Shown one piece after another: positions 36,453 to 44,188 of a stretch of DNA of 49,229 bases. Under the pieces are notes generated by a model that saw nothing but the letters and a program-made list of their open reading frames with translations, searched no databases and had not been told where the DNA came from. Position 1 is the stretch's first letter. Each line of letters opens with the position of its first letter. Made by a program: the position numbers and the translations under genes. The stretch is from an uncultured Clostridium sp. (GTDB lineage Bacteria; Bacillota; Clostridia; TANB77; CAG-508), in assembly GCA_900554365.1 (NCBI GenBank), contig USGY01000009.1, positions 1 through 49,229 on the forward strand, given 5' to 3'.

Positions 36453-36803
36453 ATGAAAGAAAAAATACCAAATAATTTACAAATAGGAGAGAGACTTAGA
36501 AAAATACGAGAAGATTTAAAAATGAGTAGAGAAACATTTTCAGAAATGATTGATATATCTGATGTTTTTTTAGGACAACTAGAAAGAGGTGAAAGATCTT
36601 TAAGTTTAAAAACTTTATGCAGAATAGTTTCATTTACCGGTACTTCAACAGATTACTTATTATTTGGAGAACCTCAAAATAATGATTTGATATCAAAGAT
36701 AAATAAAATTTTATTAAAAAGCTCAAACACTATGTTAGAATATATATACCAAATATTAATTGCCTCTTTTTCTTTTTTTAAATCTAAAGAAAATGATATG
36801 TAA
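36453..36803 (+). CDS. XRE family DNA-binding regulator
   Basis: 116 residues from ATG 36453 (TTGGAGGA upstream). Helix-turn-helix of the Cro/cI type at about 8-65: GERLRKIREDLKMSRETFSEM, then ISDVFLGQLERGERSLS. The C-terminal third is short and hydrophobic (YIYQILIASFSFF). It resembles regulators of mobile elements or sporulation-type SinR-like repressors. The divergent gene and the 178-bp gap between starts are the likely targets. Confidence 0.9.
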   Translation: MKEKIPNNLQIGERLRKIREDLKMSRETFSEMIDISDVFLGQLERGERSLSLKTLCRIVSFTGTSTDYLLFGEPQNNDLISKINKILLKSSNTMLEYIYQILIASFSFFKSKENDM

Positions 36804-36835
36804 AAATCTTTAATATTAATATTAAAGATTTTTTA
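36803..36835 (+). terminator. terminator of the XRE gene
   Basis: AAATCTTTAATATT and AATATTAAAGATTTTTT palindrome just after the stop; also positioned for the convergent gene. Confidence 0.7.
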
Positions 36836-36838
36836 TTT

Positions 36839-37582
36839 TTATATTAATTTTTCAGCTAATTCTAATTGTTCACTTGATATATTAAAGTTTTGTCCATTAT
36901 TTTTTATCAAATTATGTATTATTCCTATTTGTTTAGCTTCATTTATTGTCTTTTCTATTGGTGCTATTTCATTTAATTTAATTTCTATTTTTTTATATTC
37001 TTTTTCCATACCTGAAAAATCCTTTCTTTCAAAATTTTCTTTCCAATTATTTATATATTTATCAATGTATTCAAAACTTTTGTACTGTTTTTTAAATGTT
37101 TTTTCTATATTACTTTCTACATTATTTAAAATAATATTTTTACCTTGCTTTATTGTATTAGCAATATTTTTATTAAGTAATCCAGCTTCTCTAGCTCCAT
37201 TTACCACTGTATCCAAAAGTTTAGAAATGCCATCAATAATTCCTCCATTTTCTACTGCTGCTTGCATTTGGGAAACATTTTCAAACCTACCAGTAAATAT
37301 TCCAATTGTACTCTTTCCTAAATTTATTGCATCTTCGATTGTTTTATTTATACCATCTTTTAATCCATATAAAATTAAATTATCTTTTATATTAATAACC
37401 TGCTCATCAATAAAATCAGGCAGAATACTTCTAATTCCAATGTCTATTGCTGCATTAATTGTTTTTCCTAAAGTTGTGTCTAAAAATTCCATTTGATTTT
37501 TTTCATTAGCTATATTATTATTTATTTCTATTTCATTATTTATTTCTATTTCATTATTTTTTTCTAAATTTTTTATTTCCAT
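36839..37582 (-). CDS. unknown protein with N-terminal NNEIEI repeats
   Basis: 247 residues from ATG 37582 (AAAGGTG upstream). The N-terminus has a short repeat (NNEIEINNEIEI, coded by two exact 18-bp units). A core rich in small residues follows: LGKTINAAIDIGIRSILPDFID, GLKDGINKTIEDAINLGKSTIGIFTG and GGIIDGISKLLDTVV, with regularly spaced glycines and amphipathic helices. The last 80 residues are charged and helical. No signal peptide, no catalytic motif. Not recognised. The repeated DxGI/INxxI pattern could make it a membrane-associating or oligomeric protein. Confidence 0.65.
   Translation of the reverse strand: MEIKNLEKNNEIEINNEIEINNNIANEKNQMEFLDTTLGKTINAAIDIGIRSILPDFIDEQVINIKDNLILYGLKDGINKTIEDAINLGKSTIGIFTGRFENVSQMQAAVENGGIIDGISKLLDTVVNGAREAGLLNKNIANTIKQGKNIILNNVESNIEKTFKKQYKSFEYIDKYINNWKENFERKDFSGMEKEYKKIEIKLNEIAPIEKTINEAKQIGIIHNLIKNNGQNFNISSEQLELAEKLI
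37517..37552 (-). repeat. two exact 18-bp tandem units inside a gene
   Basis: ATTATTTATTTCTATTTC occurs at 37517-37534 and 37535-37552, with a partial third unit. In frame it codes repeats of NNEIEI. Likely slippage-prone, but 18 bp keeps the frame. Confidence 0.8.
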
Positions 37583-37689
37583 TATTATCACCTTTTCTTT
37601 TTATTTTTTATTAATATTAATATTTTTATTTTATATTTTAAAAATATATTTTTTAAATTCAATTTCTTTCTAAATCTATAATTTTGTCA

Positions 37690-37925
37690 TTACAAATATT
37701 CATACTATATTTATGTTTCAATAAAATAAATTTAGTATAATTTCATTATTTATCAACTTATAATGATATATATTTTTTATTATATGTAAACTTATTCTTG
37801 AACTTTTACCATATTTTATATGTTTATCTATTACTTTTTCTATTCTTTTAACGCCTAGTAGTTTACCATTTAAAATCTCTATATTTTTTAGTATTGTTTT
37901 ATCTATTTTTATATTTTATGTAATT
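37690..37925 (-). pseudogene. decayed copy 1 of the CpaE-like ATPase 3' part
   Basis: Minus-strand translation gives KLLGVKRIEKVIDKHIKY, then SSRISLHII, parallel to ELLGVKRLEEMTNKYI and SRLSLHII of the intact protein, before several stops. No start and no Walker motifs. Confidence 0.75.
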
Positions 37926-38269
37926 TTCAATTTTAGTAACAATAAAATCAAATCCACATAATTTTTTTGATTTCAAAAATACTTTTTGTTTTTCTTATTA
38001 TTTTTTAATCTTTTTATTTTTTAATCAATTTTATTAATTAAAAAATATTCTAAATAATAAATTTATTTCATTTCTATTTAATTATATTTTTCTATTATTT
38101 ATATATTTAATTTTATTTTTAAAATATTTTTTTATAAAATTTATTTTTTTATAAATATTTTAATAATATTATTTTTATATTTAATAATTATTTCTATTTT
38201 TTTATATATTTATTTTTTAAAATTATTTATTTATTTTTTAATAATAAATTTTATTTTATATTTTAGTTT

Positions 38270-38570
38270 GAATCAAATATGTATCTATATTTATAAATCT
38301 GAATTTATAAATATAGCATTATAATTTTTATTTTTATAAGTTAATTTTATTAAAATTTTTTGAGTTATTAAATTATAAGAATATAATTTTTGAATTATAT
38401 GTAAACTTATTCTTAGCTTTTTTCTTTGTTTTATATTTTTGTCTATTATCTCTTCTCTTCTTTTAATGCCTAATAGATTATCGTTTATAATAACTATATT
38501 TTTTATAGTTTTTTTAGCTTGTCTATTTTCTTTTTATAAATTACATTGTTTTTAAGATTAATATACTAAC
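38270..38570 (-). pseudogene. decayed copy 2 of the CpaE-like ATPase 3' part
   Basis: Minus-strand translation gives NDNLLGIKRREEIIDKNI, then LRISLHIIQKLY. About 65 codons remain open, the best preserved copy, but there is no start or P-loop. Confidence 0.75.
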
Positions 38571-38879
38571 AATCTAGTTCATTAATAATTGTTTTAAAAA
38601 AAATTATTTTTTATTTTTCTTTAATTATTCTATAATAATATAAAAATATTAAAATTTATTTTATTAATTGTTTTTAATAAAGTTTTTATATTATTAATTT
38701 TATATTTAATTTATTTCTTCTTTATTTATATATTTTAAAAAATTATTATTAATTTTATTTTTAATTTAATAATTTAAAATTATTTTTTTATTATTCTTTT
38801 TTATTATTCTTTTTTATTTTATATTTTTGTAAATTATTAAAAATATATTATTTATAAATTGACTTTTTTTATTTTAATA

Positions 38880-39180
38880 TTTTCTTTATTAAATTTTTTT
38901 AAAATATATCTATTTTAAAATTTTTATTTATTTTTATAAATTTAGAATTTCCAAAAAATATTAATTAATTTTATATTTTAATTAATTAGATTTTTCTATA
39001 GTACCCTTACTTATTGAATAAAAAACAATACTTGTTATATATTATATGTAAACTATTTTTTACCCTTAGTTATGATTTGAATTTTTTACATCCATTTTTT
39101 CTATTCTTTTAACGCCTAGTAATTTATCATTCAAAATTGCAATATTTATATAAGTATCTTTAGTATATTTATTTATTTTT
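38880..39180 (-). pseudogene. decayed copy 3 of the CpaE-like ATPase 3' part
   Basis: Minus strand gives ILNDKLLGVKRIEKM, then a frameshift and NSLHIIYNKY in another frame. Stops follow. Confidence 0.7.
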
Positions 39181-39489
39181 TTTAACCAACATAATTTCAA
39201 AGCTTATTTATAATCAAACCTATCTTAGTTAAAATTTTGCCTTTTTTATATGTTTTATTTTTTATATTTTGCTTTTATATTTTAAATTTATTTAATTTAA
39301 AATATTCTAAATAATAAATTTATTTTATTTGTTATTTAATTTTATTTTTTCATTATTTATATATTTAATTTTATTTTTTAAAATATTTTTATAATAAAAC
39401 TTATTTTTTATAAATATTTTAATAATATTATTTCTATATTTAATAATTATTTTTATTTTTTATTTAATATTTAAATTTTTTATACATTT

Positions 39490-39900
39490 ATTTTTTTAAA
39501 ATTATTTATTTTTTTATAATAAATTTTATTTTATATTTTAAAAATATATTTATTTAAAATTTTACTTTGAAGCAAATTTTTGTATCTATTTATATATCTA
39601 ATTTTATAAATAGATCCTTACATTTTTTTATTTCTATTAGTTAATTTTATTAGAATCCTTTATATTATTAAATTATAAGAATATAAATTTTGAATTATAT
39701 TTAAACTTATTTTTAGCTTTTTACTTAGTTTTATATATTTACTTATTATTTCTTCTATTATTTTAATGCCTAGCAACTCATTGTTTAAAACAACCACACT
39801 TTTTCCAAACTTTTTTAGCTGGGCCATTTTCTGTTTATAATTTACATTATTTTTTTAACTTAACAAACTAATAATCTAATTCATTTACAATTACTAAAAA
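39490..39900 (-). pseudogene. decayed copy 4 of the CpaE-like ATPase 3' part
   Basis: Minus strand gives NVNYKQKMAQLKKFGKSVVV followed by LNNELLGIKIIEEI, close to NYANYKIKSEILKKTDKSIVV and LNDELLGVKRLEEM of the intact protein. In-frame TAA stops interrupt the end, after which homology resumes. Confidence 0.75.
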
Positions 39901-40179
39901 ATTTAGTTTTTATATTTCTATTATTTTTTTAAATTATCTAAAAATATTAACATAGATTTTTTATATTTTTAGATTTTGCCTTTATATTAATTTTTTTAAT
40001 TTAAAATATTTTGAATTATAAATTTATTTTATCAATTATTTTTAATAAATTTTCAAATTTTTTTTATTTATTTAATTTATTTTTTTATCTATTTTTAAGT
40101 TTAAAAAAATTATTAAATATTTTATTATTTATAAAATTATTTTTTATTTAATAAATAAAAATAATTTCTATTTAATTTT

Positions 40180-41160
40180 TTATTTTAATATTTTTTCTAT
40201 TTGATATTTTAAAAATATATTTATTTTGAAATTTTTATTTTGAATTAAATTTTTATTTAGATCTTTAAATTTAGAATTATAAAAAATAGTACTATATTTT
40301 ATATTTCGATTAACTAAATTTTTTATAATACTATTACTTATTGAATTGAAATAATACTTGTTATGGATTATATGTAAACTTAATCTTGACTTTGAGTTTC
40401 GATTTATATATTTATTAGTCATTTCTTCTAATCTTTTAACGCCTAGCAATTCATCATTTAAAACAACTATACTTTTATCAGTTTTTTTTAGAATTTCCGA
40501 CTTTATTTTGTAATTTGCATAGTTTCCAATATCAATTATAATAAAATCATATTTATTAACAATCTCTTCTAAAAATTGTTTTTTAACTTTTTCTTTCTTA
40601 ATTTTAAAAAAATATTTTTCAAAATTATAAAAAAATATTAAATTATCATTTACTTGTATTTTTGATTTTTTTATTTCATATTTATTTAATTTATTTTTTA
40701 TTAAAATTAAATATTCTTTTTCTATTTTTTTATTTAAATTAATTAATAATATTTTTTTATTTTTATTTATTAAATATATTAATATTAAATTTATTATTGT
40801 TGTTTTTCCACATTTTTTATTTCCGGAAATTGCTATTATTTTATTTTCTTTTTTATTTTTACTTGTTTTATTTATATAAATATTATTAACATTTAATTTT
40901 TTTAATTTTAATTCTTTTTCTGCATTTTGTTTTTCTAAAATAATTTTTATTTCTATTTTAGAATTTATTTTTCTTATTTTTGTTATTAGTTTTTCCATAC
41001 TAATTATTCCTGGTAAATTTTCATCTATTAGTATTTCATCTATTTTTTTATCTTTTTCTAATATTTCCAAAATTGCTTCTCTATAATGTACATTAATTTT
41101 TATATCTTTATTTTCTTTTACTATTTTTTTATTATTAGTTGCTATTATTACTTTTTTCAT
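40180..41160 (-). CDS. CpaE/MinD-like P-loop ATPase with N-terminal receiver-like domain
   Basis: 326 residues, ATG start overlapping the end of the VirB4 gene by 26 bp, so coupled to it. N-terminal about 95 residues look like a degenerate receiver fold (EILIDENLPGIISMEKLITK). Then a SIMIBI-type ATPase: deviant Walker A GNKKCGKTT (about 113-121), Walker B YDFIIIDIG, and the SIVVLNDELLGVKRLEE switch region. This layout is that of CpaE-type localisation ATPases of Tad pili and related ParA/MinD proteins. Very lysine-, asparagine- and isoleucine-rich, following local AT content. It may place or regulate the VirB4 machinery; that is inference. Decayed copies of its 3' end follow. Confidence 0.8.
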   Translation of the reverse strand: MKKVIIATNNKKIVKENKDIKINVHYREAILEILEKDKKIDEILIDENLPGIISMEKLITKIRKINSKIEIKIILEKQNAEKELKLKKLNVNNIYINKTSKNKKENKIIAISGNKKCGKTTIINLILIYLINKNKKILLINLNKKIEKEYLILIKNKLNKYEIKKSKIQVNDNLIFFYNFEKYFFKIKKEKVKKQFLEEIVNKYDFIIIDIGNYANYKIKSEILKKTDKSIVVLNDELLGVKRLEEMTNKYINRNSKSRLSLHIIHNKYYFNSISNSIIKNLVNRNIKYSTIFYNSKFKDLNKNLIQNKNFKINIFLKYQIEKILK

Positions 41161-42997
41161 TTTCTTCTTTTCCTTCCAATATTTCTTTTTCTAATTCTGA
41201 ACTTTCTATTTTAGTTAATATGTGATCATCTCCAACAAACATTAAGCATTCTCCTCTTTTTAATGATTTTATTTCTATTTTTTCCTTTTCTGATAAATTT
41301 GCATACTCTGATAATATTTTTATATTTTCTTCTTCTAATGCAAAAAAAGTTTTTATACTTGAATTGTTTAAAATACTCTTTCCATAAGTTCCCCCATCTA
41401 AACTAAATATATCAGATATATCTTGAGTTATCGCTACACCACTACCTCCATATTTTCTTATTGTTTTAAATATTTTATAAATAAAACTTGCTACTTCTTT
41501 ATTTGATGTTACTCCTATTAACCTCCAAATTTCATCTAAATATATTGCTTTTTTTTCATTTCTATTTTCTTTAATTTTATCCCAAAAAATATCTGTAAAT
41601 AAGTACATTCCATATTTTAAATTTTCTTCACCTAAATCATAAATATCTGCAATTATTAATTCATTATTTAATTTTACATTTGTTATATTATTAAAAAATT
41701 TCATTGATCCTTTTACAAATGGAATTAATTTTATTTTAAATTTTTTTGTTTTTTTATCTTCTCCTAATAAATTATATAAATCTTCTAATGTTGGCATATC
41801 ATTTGCTGATTTAAATTCCTTTTTTATTTTATTGTTTTTTCTTGTTTCTTTAAATAAACTTTTATCATCAAAATTAATATTTTTTAATTTATATGTATCT
41901 ATAATTTTTTCTTCAATTATAGCTTTTTCTTCTTCGTTAAGTTCTCCAAAAATCAAATTAAAAAATCCAATTAATTTTCCTATTTTTGTCGCTAAATAAC
42001 CACTTTCTCCTTCCTCTAAACTTTCTTTTCTTATATCTAAAATATTAATATATGTATTAGAATTTGGTCCAATTTTTATTTGAATACCATTTAACTTTTC
42101 ACATAAATTATTATATTCTCTTTCCGGATCTATAATATATTGTTTTATTCCTAGTAATTTATATCTTAAAATTAATAATTTTGTATAAAATGATTTACCT
42201 GCTCCACTAGTTCCAAAAATACAAATATTTGCATTTTTATATTTTTTATTATTATACCTATCTATAAAAACCAGTGAATTATTATAAATATTAGTTCCTA
42301 TAAAAATTCCATCTTGATCAAATATTGTTGATGATATAAATGGATATGTTGCTAACAAACCTGATGTTAATATATTTCTCTTGGCTGATTCTTTTATACT
42401 TTGATCATTTTTCATTAATGGTAAACATGATAAAAATATTTCCTCTTGTCTAAAATTAGCACGTCGTGTTTGCATTCCTTTACTTTGTGCAATTCCTTCT
42501 ACCTTATTTAAATAATATTCTAATTTTTTTATGTCTTCTGCATATATATTTATATAAATATATAAATAATAAATGTCTTCATTATTTACCTGGATTTCTT
42601 TTCTTATAAATTTTGCATCATTATATGTAAAAGCTGCAATATCAATATCTTCCCTATTTTGATTACTTTCTTTTAATTCGACTCCAACATTTCCAATATG
42701 ATAAGTTAAATCTTTTATAGTTTTATAAGAATCTTGTTTTTCATAAAAAATTGAAATATTCATATTTATATTTGTCTCAATTAATGTCTTTAAAATTATA
42801 TCTGTTTGTTCTCGATAATAATTTACAACAATCAAACCTGCATAAAATAAATTATCAATCTCAATATATTTTGGATTTTGTAAATTAATATATGCTGGTG
42901 CAATTTTATCTTTTTCTTTTATACTCCCTTCAAAAAAGTTATTTTCTTTTTCTTTTAAATTAAATTTATTTTTTATTATTTCTTTTATTTTTTCTAT
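41135..42997 (-). CDS. VirB4-like secretion ATPase
   Basis: About 620 residues if begun at ATA 42997. AGGAGG (43010-43005) lies 7 nt upstream, and between the in-frame stop at 43015 and the TTG at 42835 there is no ATG, GTG or TTG. The codons before 42835 encode family-typical sequence (IAPAYINLQNPKYIEIDNLF), so the TTG would cut conserved sequence. Motifs: Walker A FGTSGAGKSFYTKLL, PEREY, Walker B KKAIYLDEIW, ITQDISDIF. VirB4 proteins power type IV secretion and conjugation channels at the membrane. Partner genes (VirD4-, VirB2-, VirB6-, PrgI-like) lie on the other side of gyrA. Confidence 0.9.
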   Translation of the reverse strand: MEKIKEIIKNKFNLKEKENNFFEGSIKEKDKIAPAYINLQNPKYIEIDNLFYAGLIVVNYYREQTDIILKTLIETNINMNISIFYEKQDSYKTIKDLTYHIGNVGVELKESNQNREDIDIAAFTYNDAKFIRKEIQVNNEDIYYLYIYINIYAEDIKKLEYYLNKVEGIAQSKGMQTRRANFRQEEIFLSCLPLMKNDQSIKESAKRNILTSGLLATYPFISSTIFDQDGIFIGTNIYNNSLVFIDRYNNKKYKNANICIFGTSGAGKSFYTKLLILRYKLLGIKQYIIDPEREYNNLCEKLNGIQIKIGPNSNTYINILDIRKESLEEGESGYLATKIGKLIGFFNLIFGELNEEEKAIIEEKIIDTYKLKNINFDDKSLFKETRKNNKIKKEFKSANDMPTLEDLYNLLGEDKKTKKFKIKLIPFVKGSMKFFNNITNVKLNNELIIADIYDLGEENLKYGMYLFTDIFWDKIKENRNEKKAIYLDEIWRLIGVTSNKEVASFIYKIFKTIRKYGGSGVAITQDISDIFSLDGGTYGKSILNNSSIKTFFALEEENIKILSEYANLSEKEKIEIKSLKRGECLMFVGDDHILTKIESSELEKEILEGKEENEKSNNSN

Positions 42998-43008
42998 TTT
43001 AATTCCTC

Positions 43009-43587
43009 CTATTTAATTATTTTTTTATTTAAATTTTTTCTGGTATTTAATAATGAACTAAATAAATTTTCTATGTCATTTAAATTTGATAATTCTGAAA
43101 CTAAATTTCCTGAACGTAATAAACATTCTTTGATTTTGAAATATTTTTCTTTTAAATCATTTTTTAATATTTCTTCTGATTCTAATATATTTGTTTTTTT
43201 GTTTATATTATTTGAAATAATTATATAAAAATCTTTTGATGATGACTTCCTGTTTGAATTTATTTTTTGAATATAATCAATATAATTTTGTCCTATTTTT
43301 TCTAAATATTTATTTTCTTTTTTGAAAATATTTTTTTGAATATTTTTAATATGATGAGATAAATCTTCTTTACTACTTTGAATTAAAATTTGAATATTAA
43401 AATTACATGTTTTTAAAAATATTTTATAAGAATTTAAAATAGCTTCTTTTTCTAACTCGGATTTTAAATTATAATTAATTGGATTTATTTTTAAAATTTT
43501 AATTATTTTATTATTTTTTAATCTAATAATTCCATCATTATAAATTTCTTCTATTGGTAACCATTCTTGAACTGTTAAATTTTTTAT
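43009..43587 (-). CDS. separate VirB4 N-terminal-domain-like protein
   Basis: About 192 residues from ATA 43587; GAGGTG (43599-43594) lies 6 nt upstream. The ATG at 43608 is only about 2-3 nt after the predicted transcription start and lacks a ribosome site, so it could serve only as a leaderless start. The sequence begins LTVQEWLPIEEIYNDGIIRL and contains INYNLKSELEKEAILNSYK, like small proteins encoded before VirB4 in many Gram-positive and CPR systems that correspond to the VirB4 N-terminal domain. Its stop (TAG, 43011-43009) overlaps the VirB4 ribosome site. Confidence 0.7.
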   Translation of the reverse strand: MKNLTVQEWLPIEEIYNDGIIRLKNNKIIKILKINPINYNLKSELEKEAILNSYKIFLKTCNFNIQILIQSSKEDLSHHIKNIQKNIFKKENKYLEKIGQNYIDYIQKINSNRKSSSKDFYIIISNNINKKTNILESEEILKNDLKEKYFKIKECLLRSGNLVSELSNLNDIENLFSSLLNTRKNLNKKIIK

Positions 43588-43616
43588 TTCATACACCTCA
43601 CTTTTCATTTTTTAAA

Positions 43617-43645
43617 ATTCTACATTGTTTTATATTGTTTGTCAA
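43617..43645 (-). promoter_or_regulatory. promoter of the VirB4 operon
   Basis: Minus strand: perfect TTGACA (43645-43640), 17-nt spacer, TAGAAT (43622-43617). Just upstream, TCGACAATT occurs twice (around 43656-43675), a possible operator. Confidence 0.7.
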
Positions 43646-43712
43646 GAAATTTTCATCGACAATTTTCGACAATTGAATTTTAAATTTTTTATTTTAAAAA
43701 TTTTTTTATTTT

Positions 43713-43742
43713 TTGAATAATATTTTTATTTTAGTTCATAAT
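43713..43742 (+). promoter_or_regulatory. possible promoter for the hairpin-array RNA
   Basis: TTGAAT (43713-43718), 18-nt spacer, CATAAT (43737-43742), pointing into the structured region. Weak, since AT-rich DNA gives such matches by chance. Confidence 0.35.
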
Positions 43743-43759
43743 ATTATTGTAAGGTTGAT

Positions 43760-44145
43760 AATGGTTGAGCGAAGAGTATTAATAGATTGTTTTTTAGTTT
43801 ATTAATATTCGAGCAAAGATTTATTATAGTTTATTTTTATAGATTATAATAAGTCGGCGATAAGAATTTATTATTTGTTTGCAGGCTATATATTATGAAT
43901 ATTTATTTTTATTTATAAAATTTTATATGGTCAAATAATAGGTAATAAATTCGAGCTAAGATTATTCTTATATCTAATAGTGATTACTTCTAGTCCTTTT
44001 AGGATGACTGTAGTTATTCGTGGTGTATTAATTAGTCGAGCGAAGGATTAATATGTGTGGTATTAGGGGTTATTTATATAGCAATATATATTAGTTTCTA
44101 ATATTAGATATATTAGTTTTAGTAGAGATTATTATTGGCTTTACT
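43760..44145. ncRNA. candidate structured RNA: hairpins joined by GAGCNAA linkers
   Basis: No open frame, and clearly more G/C than its flanks. Linkers GAGCGAA (43767), GAGCAAA (43811), GGCGATAA (43856), GAGCTAA (43953) and GAGCGAA (44038) alternate with stems that mostly begin GA and end UC. Stems I could pair: 43774-43784 with 43800-43810 (11 bp); 43818-43828 with 43845-43855 (11 bp); 43864-43873 with 43943-43952 (10 bp, with further inner pairing); 44046-44054 with 44110-44118 (9 bp). The stem between 43960 and 44037 is weaker. Orientation is drawn as plus because the linkers are purine-rich that way and a possible promoter exists, but the minus strand is not excluded. No known RNA family recognised. 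Confidence 0.6.
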
Positions 44146-44187
44146 AAAAAAAAGTCAGGATATATTTTTTGTATCCTGACTTTTTTT
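44146..44187. terminator. bidirectional terminator between the RNA region and gyrB
   Basis: AAAAGTCAGGATA and TATCCTGACTTTT arms, a long T-run on both strands. It ends gyrB and could also end a plus-strand RNA. Confidence 0.8.
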
Positions 44188-44188
44188 A

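Larger units (their letters stand above)
37592..40179. repeat. 2.6-kb extremely AT-rich region with a degenerate tandem array
   Basis: No intact gene. The region is almost wholly A and T. It holds four decayed tandem copies, period about 615-673 bp, of the 3' part of the intact ATPase gene at 40180-41160; anchor positions of the shared (A/T)GCCTA motif are about 37851, 38466, 39112, 39766 and, in the intact gene, 40439. Copies 1 and 3 resemble each other, as do copies 2 and 4, so a second-order duplication of about 1.3 kb is likely (compare 38034-38270 with 39300-39550). Confidence 0.8.

Noticed and set aside
37592..40179. A CRISPR array or simple satellite
   Set aside because: The repeat unit is about 650 bp, and translation shows it to be decayed gene copies, not short repeats with spacers.
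43767..44045. CRISPR repeats based on the GAGCNAA motif
   Set aside because: The motif is only 7 nt, spacing is uneven (44 to 97 nt) and the spacers are self-complementary stems.
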